Shown in pieces: positions 1 through 5,801 of a stretch of DNA of 13,448 bases. The stretch is taken from positions 1-13,448 of the forward strand of contig JAIPFS010000020.1 of the NCBI GenBank assembly GCA_021736545.1, read 5' to 3'. The DNA is from Spirochaetia bacterium. GTDB lineage: Bacteria; Spirochaetota; Spirochaetia; PWKH01. The notes under the pieces are model-generated. The model saw only the letters and a program-made list of their open reading frames with translations, was not told where the DNA came from and did not search any database. Numbering within the stretch: position 1 is the stretch's first letter; every line of letters begins with the position of its first letter. Position numbers and translations under genes: made by a program.

Positions 1-11
1 ATGGCAAATGA

Positions 12-1220
12 ATGAGTGAGAAAAGAAGCGTTATGCTGGGAGGAACATTTAACCCTCCCCATAATGGTCATGTAGCAGTTATTAACAACTTACTTAATCA
101 GCTTGATATTGATCGGGTTATTGCTGTACCTGCTCATAAACCTGCACATAAAACAATAGGGCAGGAAGTCAGTCCTGAACAGCGTTTAGAAATGACTGAA
201 TTGGCGTTTCAAAGCATTTCCGGATGTATTGTTGATGATTGTGAGATACGACGAAAAGGGTTTTCCTACACTATCGATACGGTAATTGAGCTTAAAAGAC
301 GATATGGTATTGATGGGAAACTAGGCATTGTCGTAGGTTTTGATTTGCTTGAGGGACTTCCTTTGTGGAAGAACTGGGCAGAGCTGCAGAAACTTGTCTA
401 TTTTGTAATAGCGAGACGCGGCAAGGAATCAGTTAAGCAAATCCCGCTGCAGAAGCATCAATATAAAATTCTTGATAATCCGCTGTATCCTATATCATCC
501 CAGGAAATTCGCAATATGCTTCACATTAATTATAATGATTCCAGAGTAAAAGCAGAAATTCCCGAATCTGTTTATTCCTATATCATATCGAAGCATCTGT
601 ACAAGACTCCTCGGAAAAATGAGACATCAGAGGAGCGTACATATCCTGATCGAGATTCAGTTGAATGCTTGGTGAAGCAGGAAATCTCAAATGAACGATT
701 TCAACACACCCAGTCCACAGCTGAGATGTGTGTTGAACTTGGTAAGCGCTTCGGTGCTGATGAAGAGTCCTGCTGGTTAGCTGGGATGTGGCATGATATA
801 GCCAGAGAGTGGCCACAGGCAGATCTGATCGAATTTATTCAAGATCATGAGATTGATGTATATCCTGTGGAAAAGAAGAATCCAGCTTTGTTTCATGCTC
901 CAGCAGCAGCTGAACGCTTAATTTCTGAACTTAATGTTACAAACGAAGATATATGGAAAGCTGTTCGCTGGCATACAACGGGTCATCCTGATATGGGAAA
1001 ATTGGGATATGTACTGTTTATTGCTGATTTTGCGGAACCGAGGCGCAGCCATTTGGATAATGATTTGCGGATGAAGATTCTCGGAATGGAAAGCCTGGAA
1101 GAGATGATGTATTATATTTATACATTACAGAAAAAACATTTTGAAGAGAAACAGATACCGTTTACTTCTCCCGGGCTGGATCTTTATAAAAAGTTGGAGC
1201 ATATGCTCAGTGAAAAGTAA
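12..1220 (+). CDS. nadD: Fused nicotinate-nucleotide adenylyltransferase (NadD) and YqeK-type HD hydrolase
   Basis: 402-residue two-domain protein. Residues 1-198 are NadD, which joins nicotinate mononucleotide and ATP to give deamido-NAD. Visible motifs are the nucleotidyltransferase signature GGTFNPPHNGH (10-20), AHKP (41-44) and ISSQEIR (161-167), a form of the ISSTxIR motif. After a polar linker (about 199-225) comes an HD domain of the YqeK family: H232, the H261-D262 pair in AGMWHDIAR, H295, H321 in RWHTTGH and D339 in IADF. YqeK homologues are known as symmetrical diadenosine tetraphosphate hydrolases. In many Firmicutes nadD and yqeK are separate neighbours; fusions occur in mycoplasmas. 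No stop or start signal separates the halves here. The ATG overlaps an upstream in-frame TGA (13-15) as ATGA, so the gene is probably coupled to a gene outside the window. Both domain calls are firm; cooperation between the activities is inference. Confidence 0.95.
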   Translation: MSEKRSVMLGGTFNPPHNGHVAVINNLLNQLDIDRVIAVPAHKPAHKTIGQEVSPEQRLEMTELAFQSISGCIVDDCEIRRKGFSYTIDTVIELKRRYGIDGKLGIVVGFDLLEGLPLWKNWAELQKLVYFVIARRGKESVKQIPLQKHQYKILDNPLYPISSQEIRNMLHINYNDSRVKAEIPESVYSYIISKHLYKTPRKNETSEERTYPDRDSVECLVKQEISNERFQHTQSTAEMCVELGKRFGADEESCWLAGMWHDIAREWPQADLIEFIQDHEIDVYPVEKKNPALFHAPAAAERLISELNVTNEDIWKAVRWHTTGHPDMGKLGYVLFIADFAEPRRSHLDNDLRMKILGMESLEEMMYYIYTLQKKHFEEKQIPFTSPGLDLYKKLEHMLSEK

Positions 1221-1294
1221 AATTCAGAGCTGAAGCACCAAAGGGAATGCCTATTTTTAATACATATAAGCGCTGAATGAGGAAATAGCGGGAT

Positions 1295-2056
1295 TTGCGA
1301 ATTTGTATGATACCATGTAGAAGTTCCCTTATAAGTAAGCTTCCCCCCTTCATATTTGCTGTAACAGTAGTCTTTTTTAGCGTTCTGATGATATCCTGTG
1401 AAGAAGAATCCCCATTGGTGCTGCCGACAATACATCCGAGTATTACAGAAACGGTAATTGTTTTTCCAGAAGCTGAAATGGCTGGTGATTCTAGCTCTTA
1501 TGATCTACTCTATTTTCTGGCTTATAAAAAGAAAGAAATAAGAAAATTGTATGTTATACAAATACCTTGGAAACGACTCCCTGCAGAATTTAAAGCGGAT
1601 GATATTTATCCTGATGCTGGTGATTCGGATTTTAAGAGTTTGTTGAACAGTTTTTTCGGCAGTCAGATAGATTACGTATATGTTGATAAGGAAGCTGCTG
1701 CTGATAAACTGCTGACAATAAGCAGAAAGCTTTCAGAGAATAATTCAGAGAAGTCATCAGAGTATGAGGGGCCGCTGAAGGCAGAATCTGGTAATTACTC
1801 TTCGAATGTATGGGAAGTACTTATTCCCCAATCAAAGTACTATGCCCGAAAAGAAGTATTTGAAAATATGAAGCAAATATTTAATGGTGATGTTTCCTCA
1901 AGAGCTGTACGAAGATCTTTTGAGTTTCTTTCAGAACTGGGGAAAGCACCGCTTATGATTCCCCTTGAATATGATAAAGAAGGTATTGTATTATATAATG
2001 GAAGTCTGCTTAAAATGAAAATAGAATATTTGAAAGAGTTACTGCAAAATAAATAA
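1295..2056 (+). CDS. Putative lipoprotein, degenerate LytR-CpsA-Psr (LCP)-like
   Basis: 253 residues, not confidently recognised by sequence. The N-terminus has basic residues, a hydrophobic stretch (about 18-33) and LMISC with C35, a relaxed lipobox of the kind spirochaetes tolerate, so an outward-facing lipoprotein is likely. Parts recall the LCP fold. Residues 70-94 resemble the strand pair that normally ends in IPRDTR, but read IPWKR here. FFGSQIDYVYVD (120-131) resembles the LLGxPIDYYVxVD segment, and 198-215 recalls the GDxxRxxRQQxxL region. The order around it (nadD, yqeK, LCP gene, rsfS) matches clusters in clostridia and other bacteria, which supports the idea. Key acidic and arginine residues of LCP phosphotransferases seem missing, so activity is doubtful. 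The start is TTG at 1295 with GAGG at 1279-1282 (12-base spacing); ATG 1307 is the alternative and keeps the signal peptide. Confidence 0.7.
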   Translation: MRICMIPCRSSLISKLPPFIFAVTVVFFSVLMISCEEESPLVLPTIHPSITETVIVFPEAEMAGDSSSYDLLYFLAYKKKEIRKLYVIQIPWKRLPAEFKADDIYPDAGDSDFKSLLNSFFGSQIDYVYVDKEAAADKLLTISRKLSENNSEKSSEYEGPLKAESGNYSSNVWEVLIPQSKYYARKEVFENMKQIFNGDVSSRAVRRSFEFLSELGKAPLMIPLEYDKEGIVLYNGSLLKMKIEYLKELLQNK

Positions 2057-2064
2057 GAGTTTTC

Positions 2065-2115
2065 AGCATATTCAGCTTTTTCATTTTTTTTCATCTGAAT
2101 AGCTAAAAATTTTTT
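2065..2115 (+). terminator. Weak hairpin with T tract between lipoprotein gene and rsfS
   Basis: AGCATATTCAG (2065-2075) pairs with CTGAATAGCT (2095-2104) leaving one bulged A. The 19-base loop is pyrimidine-rich, and six T follow at 2110-2115 after an A run. The loop is long and the A run separates stem from T tract, so this may be a leaky terminator or only a leader structure ahead of rsfS. Confidence 0.25.
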
Positions 2116-2136
2116 AACAAAAAGGAGTTAAAATTA

Positions 2137-2493
2137 ATGACAAATCCCCATATTGAGGGAGCAGCTAAAGAAGCTGCTGCTTTCATCGATAATCACAAGG
2201 GAGAAAACACTGTGCTTCTGGATATTTCATCACAAAGCGGGTGGACCGACTACTTTATTATTTCAACAATTAGAAGCAGCGGGCATATGCGTGGACTTAT
2301 ACGTGAACTTAAAGATTTTTTAATAAGTAAAGAACTGCCGATAACACATAAACATAAAAAAATAGCAGATGATGATTGGATTCTCATTGACTGCGGAAAT
2401 ATTGTCATACATCTCATGTCTGAAGAAGTAAGAAGCTTTTATGATCTTGAGCGTTTATGGTATAACGCTGATATAATCAACTACGCTTCATAA
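2137..2493 (+). CDS. rsfS: Ribosome silencing factor RsfS (DUF143 family)
   Basis: 118 residues, usual family length. RsfS binds ribosomal protein L14 (uL14) on the large subunit and blocks joining of the subunits when nutrients are short. Family signatures are TDYFIISTIRSSGHMRGL (37-54) and the WILIDCGNIVIHLMSEE segment (81-97) followed by RSFYDLERLW (99-108). The ATG is preceded by a strong ribosome binding site, AAAGGAG at 2121-2127. The position after nadD-yqeK and the LCP-like gene is the common one for rsfS. The gap of 80 bases to the previous gene holds a hairpin, so partly separate transcription is possible. A stem-loop follows the stop codon. Confidence 0.95.
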   Translation: MTNPHIEGAAKEAAAFIDNHKGENTVLLDISSQSGWTDYFIISTIRSSGHMRGLIRELKDFLISKELPITHKHKKIADDDWILIDCGNIVIHLMSEEVRSFYDLERLWYNADIINYAS

Positions 2494-2523
2494 AAAGTTT
2501 CATAAGAGTGCAGGTACTGTCAC

Positions 2524-2558
2524 AAAGGGGTAGTTACTGCTTGAGCAATTACCCTTTT
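2524..2558 (+). terminator. Stem-loop after rsfS, probable terminator
   Basis: AAAGGGGTAGTT (2524-2535) pairs with AATTACCCTTTT (2547-2558), 12 pairs of which two are G-T. The loop contains a small TGC/GCA pairing. The T run lies inside the stem and only AAAG follows, so termination may be partial. It sits between the convergent rsfS and acidic-protein genes, and may also insulate the minus-strand gene. Confidence 0.5.
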
Positions 2559-2598
2559 AAAGTATCCTGAAATCAAGAAATGTCATAACTATCAACAA

Positions 2599-2853
2599 TT
2601 ATTCATCGTAATCAATAATGTCCAGACCATCTTCGTAGACGATTTCTTCTCCATCCTCCTCTTCAATATAAAAACCTTCATCGTTGAGGAAATCTTCATC
2701 GTATTCATCTTCAATAGTTTCGTCATCTAAAGCATCATCGTAGATGTCATCAGATGAGAATTCGTCTTCGTACTCCAGCGGGTATTCTTCGAATTCTTCA
2801 TCTTCTTCGAGATAATCGTCCTCCATTGGTTCGTCATCATCGAAAAAGTTCAT
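2599..2853 (-). CDS. Small hyperacidic protein of unknown function
   Basis: 84 residues from the ATG at 2853, chosen because AGGAGG lies 8 bases upstream (complement of 2862-2867). The longer frame to 2907 would lose this site and lies partly over the promoter region. By hand count 22 Asp and 23 Glu make 45 of 84 residues acidic. There is no Lys, Arg, His, Cys, Gln or Trp. Tyr and Phe are frequent, so it is not a pure acidic run but a repeating acidic-aromatic pattern. There is no signal peptide or membrane segment. I do not recognise the family. Highly acidic small proteins can be nucleic-acid mimics, chaperone-like tails or metal binders, but nothing decides between these. It is a single-gene unit with its own promoter, divergent from ispE and convergent with rsfS. 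A real gene is supported by the good binding site and promoter. Confidence 0.75.
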   Translation of the reverse strand: MNFFDDDEPMEDDYLEEDEEFEEYPLEYEDEFSSDDIYDDALDDETIEDEYDEDFLNDEGFYIEEEDGEEIVYEDGLDIIDYDE

Positions 2854-2911
2854 GCAGGCTGCCTCCTGAAAGATAATATTAAAATCCTCAATAATTTCCC
2901 ATCCCAATTCT

Positions 2912-2941
2912 AATCTATGGTATGATTAATTCTTATGTCAA
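2912..2941 (-). promoter_or_regulatory. Sigma-70-type promoter for the acidic protein gene
   Basis: On the minus strand TTGACA (complement of 2936-2941) is a perfect -35 box. It is followed after 18 bases by TAGATT (complement of 2912-2917). Transcription would start near 2905, giving a leader of about 50 bases with the AGGAGG site near its end. Confidence 0.6.
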
Positions 2942-2963
2942 TAGCTGGAAGAAAATTTTTAAT

Positions 2964-2992
2964 TTGACAGCCCGGTATTAATTAAGTAAGCT
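2964..2992 (+). promoter_or_regulatory. Possible promoter for ispE
   Basis: TTGACA at 2964-2969 is a perfect -35 box; TAAGCT at 2987-2992, 17 bases later, is a poor -10 box. A start 7 or so bases beyond would fall at or just before the ispE ATG at 3002, so the mRNA may be leaderless. The -35 box is convincing, the -10 is not. Confidence 0.4.
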
Positions 2993-3001
2993 CATCGTAG
3001 T

Positions 3002-3925
3002 ATGAAACGGAGCATTTTACAGCAGGGCATTAAACTGTCTGCACCAGCAAAAATAAATGTACACCTCGAAATTGGGCATATAAGAGAAGATGGATTTCAT
3101 GAACTCTGCTCGGTTTTTCAACTGATTAATCTTTATGATGAGATTGAGATACAGCCTGATTCTTCAATCAGCGGGCTGGTATTTGAGAGCGATACTCATC
3201 TCCCCTCTGATAATACCGTAGCACGCTCTTATGAACTGTTCAAGGCTTCTACTGAAATATTTCAAGGCTGTCGCATTCACTTAGTTAAACGGATACCCCA
3301 GGGCAGCGGCTTAGGGGGAGGTTCTGCTGATGCGGCTGCAGTTCTAATAGGGCTCAATTACCTTTATAATTTTCCCTTGAACACAAAACAACTCCTGAAA
3401 ATTGCTGAAGAAATTGGCAGTGATGTGCCATTTTTCCTTCATGCTGCAGCTGCTGTTGTGGAGGGACGTGGAGAAGTCGTAACTGAACTTGAACTAAATC
3501 ATTCTTATGAAGCGGCAGTAGTTATTCCGGAAATTTCTATATCAACTCCCTGGGCTTATAAACAGCTTGATATCATACGGGAAAAATCAGTTCTGAAACT
3601 TCCGGGCGGGGAACATTTCCCTGTATTTGATAGAGAAGCCTGTATACTGCAATACCAGAAGAGAGCTGAAGAGTGGCCTTTTTTTAATAGTTTTCAGCCT
3701 ATTATGGAGAACAAGTTTCCAGTATATAAGGAAATACACGAAGAATTGATCCGCATGGGAGCAATTTTTACAAGTCTTTCCGGAAGCGGTGCGGCTTTTA
3801 TTGGGATTTTTTCTTCAGGCTATCTTTCTGATGAAAAGATAATTTCTCTTCGTAAGAGGTTTTATCAAGTTGAATCAGTAAAAATACTTGCTAATAGCCC
3901 ATTTGAGAGTTACAATATTTCATAG
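3002..3925 (+). CDS. ispE: 4-diphosphocytidyl-2-C-methyl-D-erythritol kinase (IspE)
   Basis: 307 residues, a GHMP-superfamily kinase of the MEP isoprenoid pathway that phosphorylates CDP-methylerythritol with ATP. Visible are [12 protein letters not shown] (13-24, with K17), the glycine-rich ATP loop [14 protein letters not shown] (99-112), D141 in GSDVPFF matching the catalytic aspartate, and the C-terminal [13 protein letters not shown] (258-270). Length is slightly above the family norm. The ATG at 3002 is the only possible start: an in-frame TAA lies at 2987-2989 and no other start codon occurs before the conserved N-terminus. No Shine-Dalgarno sequence precedes it. spoVG follows 29 bases later, so the two are probably cotranscribed. 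Confidence 0.96.
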   Translation: MKRSILQQGIKLSAPAKINVHLEIGHIREDGFHELCSVFQLINLYDEIEIQPDSSISGLVFESDTHLPSDNTVARSYELFKASTEIFQGCRIHLVKRIPQGSGLGGGSADAAAVLIGLNYLYNFPLNTKQLLKIAEEIGSDVPFFLHAAAAVVEGRGEVVTELELNHSYEAAVVIPEISISTPWAYKQLDIIREKSVLKLPGGEHFPVFDREACILQYQKRAEEWPFFNSFQPIMENKFPVYKEIHEELIRMGAIFTSLSGSGAAFIGIFSSGYLSDEKIISLRKRFYQVESVKILANSPFESYNIS

Positions 3926-3954
3926 GTATCTACTTTGCTGCAAATGGAGGAACT

Positions 3955-4224
3955 ATGGAAATTACTGACATCCGAGTAAGAAAGGTAACGACTGATGGTA
4001 AGCTTAAAGCGTATGTGACGGTGACATTTGATGATCAATTTGTCGTTCATAATGTGAAGGTAATCGAGGGGAAGAATGGTGCTTTCATTGCAATGCCGAG
4101 CAGGAAAACAAAAAGTGGTGAATATAAGGATGTAGCGCATCCCATAAATTCAGATTTCCGCGGCATGCTCCAGGAACGAATATTAAGTGAGTATCAAAAA
4201 ACTCCAGAGGAAGAAGAGAGTTAA
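3955..4224 (+). CDS. spoVG: SpoVG family nucleic-acid-binding regulator
   Basis: 89 residues, typical family length. It opens with [10 protein letters not shown] and carries the hallmark central segment [20 protein letters not shown] (about 45-64). SpoVG is named for a sporulation role in Bacillus but is widespread in non-sporulating bacteria. In Borrelia and Staphylococcus it binds DNA and RNA and modulates gene expression. TGGAGG at 3945-3950 is a good ribosome binding site just ahead of the ATG. It follows ispE by 29 bases and is followed by a hairpin terminator. A partner or target in this organism cannot be read from the sequence. Confidence 0.95.
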   Translation: MEITDIRVRKVTTDGKLKAYVTVTFDDQFVVHNVKVIEGKNGAFIAMPSRKTKSGEYKDVAHPINSDFRGMLQERILSEYQKTPEEEES

Positions 4225-4253
4225 GAAAATATATAAGTTTTCATAAATCGGTA

Positions 4254-4280
4254 TAGACATATTTTAAAAAAATGTATAAT
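4254..4280 (+). promoter_or_regulatory. Candidate promoter for tRNA-Gln or a short RNA
   Basis: A perfect -10 box TATAAT (4275-4280) lies 15 bases after TAGACA (4254-4259), a 5-of-6 match to TTGACA; the spacer is shorter than ideal. Transcription would begin near 4287. No other promoter-like sequence fits between here and tRNA-Gln, yet a terminator-like hairpin lies between them. Confidence 0.5.
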
Positions 4281-4308
4281 CTTCCTAAAGCAAAATACTC
4301 GAACTAAT

Positions 4309-4334
4309 AACAGGACAGTAAGCTGTCCTGTTTT
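4309..4334 (+). terminator. Perfect 10-bp hairpin terminator between spoVG and tRNA-Gln
   Basis: AACAGGACAG (4309-4318) pairs perfectly with CTGTCCTGTT (4323-4332) around a TAAG loop, followed by TTTT at 4331-4334. It should end ispE-spoVG transcripts. The short T tract may let part of the transcription pass into the tRNA four bases downstream. Confidence 0.7.
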
Positions 4335-4337
4335 AAT

Positions 4338-4409
4338 TGGGGCGTCGTCAAGCGGTTAAGACACCGGTTTTTGGTGCCGGGATCGCAGGTTCGAATCCTG
4401 CCGCCCCAG
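4338..4409 (+). tRNA. tRNA-Gln (anticodon UUG)
   Basis: A complete cloverleaf can be drawn. Acceptor TGGGGCG (4338-4344) pairs with CGCCCCA (4402-4408), discriminator G 4409. The anticodon stem CCGGT/GCCGG has one G-T pair, the loop is TTTTGGT and the anticodon TTG is at 4371-4373. The T arm is GCAGG-TTCGAAT-CCTGC. CCA is not encoded and must be added by a nucleotidyltransferase. The sequence closely follows bacterial glutamine tRNAs. Confidence 0.97.
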
Positions 4410-4464
4410 TATTCCGGGTGTTTCAGAAAGAGAAAATATTATTTTAATCAATTTTTTAATTTGA

Positions 4465-4500
4465 GAATTAATCAGGGAATTAATCAAAGAATTAATCAGA
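4465..4500 (+). repeat. Three tandem 12-bp direct repeats upstream of rplY
   Basis: GAATTAATCA followed by GG, AA and GA occurs three times in exact 12-base steps (4465, 4477, 4489). Two more degenerate units can be aligned just upstream (4441 and 4453). The array ends 8 bases before the putative -35 box of rplY. It could be an operator array, an A+T-rich upstream activating element or a simple tandem repeat. Confidence 0.8.
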
Positions 4501-4508
4501 AACTGCAC

Positions 4509-4536
4509 TGTACAAAATACACGATCTGAATATACT
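4509..4536 (+). promoter_or_regulatory. Candidate promoter of the rplY-pth-tilS-ftsH-lepA operon
   Basis: TGTACA (4509-4514) and TATACT (4531-4536) are 16 bases apart; the -10 matches at five of six positions and the -35 at four. The start would be near 4543, with AAGGAG at 4567-4572 in the short leader. TGTACAAAA occurs twice, at 4509 and 4537, flanking the -10 box. Cotranscription from the tRNA-Gln promoter is also possible, since no clear terminator follows that tRNA. Confidence 0.45.
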
Positions 4537-4578
4537 TGTACAAAAGAGGAATTGAAAAGAAAGGAAAAGGAGATTTCC

Positions 4579-5217
4579 ATGGATCAGAAAACGCTTGTTG
4601 CATATGAAAGAAAGGTATTTACAAAAGGCGCTGCAAAACAGTTACGGCGTGAAGGAAATGTTCCTGCAATTGTATATGGAGCCAAAAAAAATTTACCCAT
4701 ATATCTGAAAGAAAATGAGTTTGCTAATCTCTTGAAAAACACATCTGAGAGTACCATTATCAGCTTAAAAGTCGGCAGAAAAAAACATGACGTGCTGATC
4801 AAGGATTATCAGGAAGATATATTAAAGAATATATTTCTGCATATAGATTTCTTTGAGGTTTCTGCAGGAAAAACTCTGAGAACAAATGTTCCTATCATCC
4901 TTCAAGGAGATCCGGTTGGAGTAAAAGAAGGCGGACTGCTTGAGCAGGTTATGCATGAAGTTGAAGTGGAATGTTTCCCGAAGGATATTCCTGAGCATTT
5001 TGTTGTAGATGTTTCAGCGCTTGAGATGGGTGAGAGTCTGCATGCCGATACGATTGAAGTTCCGCAGGATGTAAAAATGCTTCTTGACTTGGATAGAACC
5101 ATAGTTACAGTAACCGCACCGAGAAGTGAAGAAGAGGAAACTGAAGAAACTGAAGAAACAGAACCGGAAGTTATCGGTGCCGCTAAAGAGGAAGATTCAG
5201 AAGAATCTGAAGAATAG
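4579..5217 (+). CDS. rplY: 50S ribosomal protein L25 (TL5/CTC family)
   Basis: 212 residues. The protein binds 5S rRNA on the large subunit; long forms with a second beta domain are called CTC, after the Bacillus general stress protein. The N-terminal L25 domain (about 5-92) includes the RREGNVPAIVYG segment. The C-terminal TL5-type domain covers about 95-180, and a Glu-rich tail (about 180-212) follows. Start: ATG 4579 has AAGGAG 6 bases upstream; an in-frame TTG at 4552 has no binding site and would add residues that encode the binding site itself. The stop codon TAG overlaps the GTG start of pth by one base. Confidence 0.95.
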   Translation: MDQKTLVAYERKVFTKGAAKQLRREGNVPAIVYGAKKNLPIYLKENEFANLLKNTSESTIISLKVGRKKHDVLIKDYQEDILKNIFLHIDFFEVSAGKTLRTNVPIILQGDPVGVKEGGLLEQVMHEVEVECFPKDIPEHFVVDVSALEMGESLHADTIEVPQDVKMLLDLDRTIVTVTAPRSEEEETEETEETEPEVIGAAKEEDSEESEE

Positions 5218-5801
5218 TGAATTATCACAGCATTATAGGCCTTGGAAATCCTGGAGAACGATATCAAAAAACCCGGCATAACGTCGGGTTTTTAACATTG
5301 GATCTCCTGCAGAAGAGATTCGATCTGGTATGGAAGAAACCTTTCTGCAGGAATTATAAGATTGCGCGTTCAAAAATTTCAGACACTTCAATTTTATATA
5401 TTCAGCCATTAACGTATATGAATAATTCCGGGCAGGTCCTTCCTCATCTGATAAAACGGTATCAGCTTGCACCGGAACATATCTGCATAATATGTGATAA
5501 TATGGATTTAACTCCTGGAACTATAAGAATTAAACAGGGGGGAGGCACAGCCGGGCACAATGGACTGAAGTCATTAATTGGATTTCTGGGTTCAAACGCC
5601 TTTATTCGGGTCTATATTGGTATAGGAAGGCCGAGTCAAAGTCAGTCAGTTGTAGATCATGTCCTTGGAGTCCCGGATGCTGAAGAAATGAGCCTCCTTG
5701 AAAATGCAATAGAAAAAGCAGCGGATGCTGTAATGAAACTGGCTGAAAACCTGCCTGAGAAGGTAATGAATGAGTACAATCGTAAAGGAAATTCAGGATA
5801 A
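5217..5801 (+). CDS. pth: Peptidyl-tRNA hydrolase
   Basis: 194 residues, usual length. The enzyme releases peptides from tRNAs dropped by stalled ribosomes so that the tRNA can be recharged. Family residues match those of the E. coli enzyme with an offset of one: N11 and H21 in GLGNPGERYQKTRHNVGF (8-25), M68-N69 in TYMNNSG, D94 in CDNMDL, and H114-N115 in GGGTAGHNGLKS. The start is GTG at 5217, inside the rplY stop (TAGTG), with no strong binding site, so translation is probably coupled to rplY. The 3' end overlaps tilS by 32 bases. Confidence 0.97.
   Translation: MNYHSIIGLGNPGERYQKTRHNVGFLTLDLLQKRFDLVWKKPFCRNYKIARSKISDTSILYIQPLTYMNNSGQVLPHLIKRYQLAPEHICIICDNMDLTPGTIRIKQGGGTAGHNGLKSLIGFLGSNAFIRVYIGIGRPSQSQSVVDHVLGVPDAEEMSLLENAIEKAADAVMKLAENLPEKVMNEYNRKGNSG

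Noticed and set aside
1..15. A possible tail of an upstream gene ending at TGA 13-15 in an ATGA overlap with nadD; obg is the usual neighbour.
   Set aside because: At most four codons are visible and stops occur in all three frames close by (9-11, 13-15, 17-19), so neither the frame nor the identity can be supported.
2854..2907. N-terminal extension of the acidic protein by 18 residues.
   Set aside because: The extension contains the AGGAGG site used by the ATG at 2853 and begins at the predicted transcription start, so it is unlikely to be translated.
4441..4500. The 12-bp repeat array considered as a CRISPR.
   Set aside because: Units are too short, have no spacers and no cas genes are nearby.
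4552..4578. TTG start for rplY nine codons upstream.
   Set aside because: It would translate the AAGGAG binding site that serves ATG 4579 and adds residues outside the L25 family start.
4902..5279. Minus-strand Ser-rich frame opposite rplY.
   Set aside because: It mirrors the GAA-rich acidic tail of L25 and has no independent start signals.
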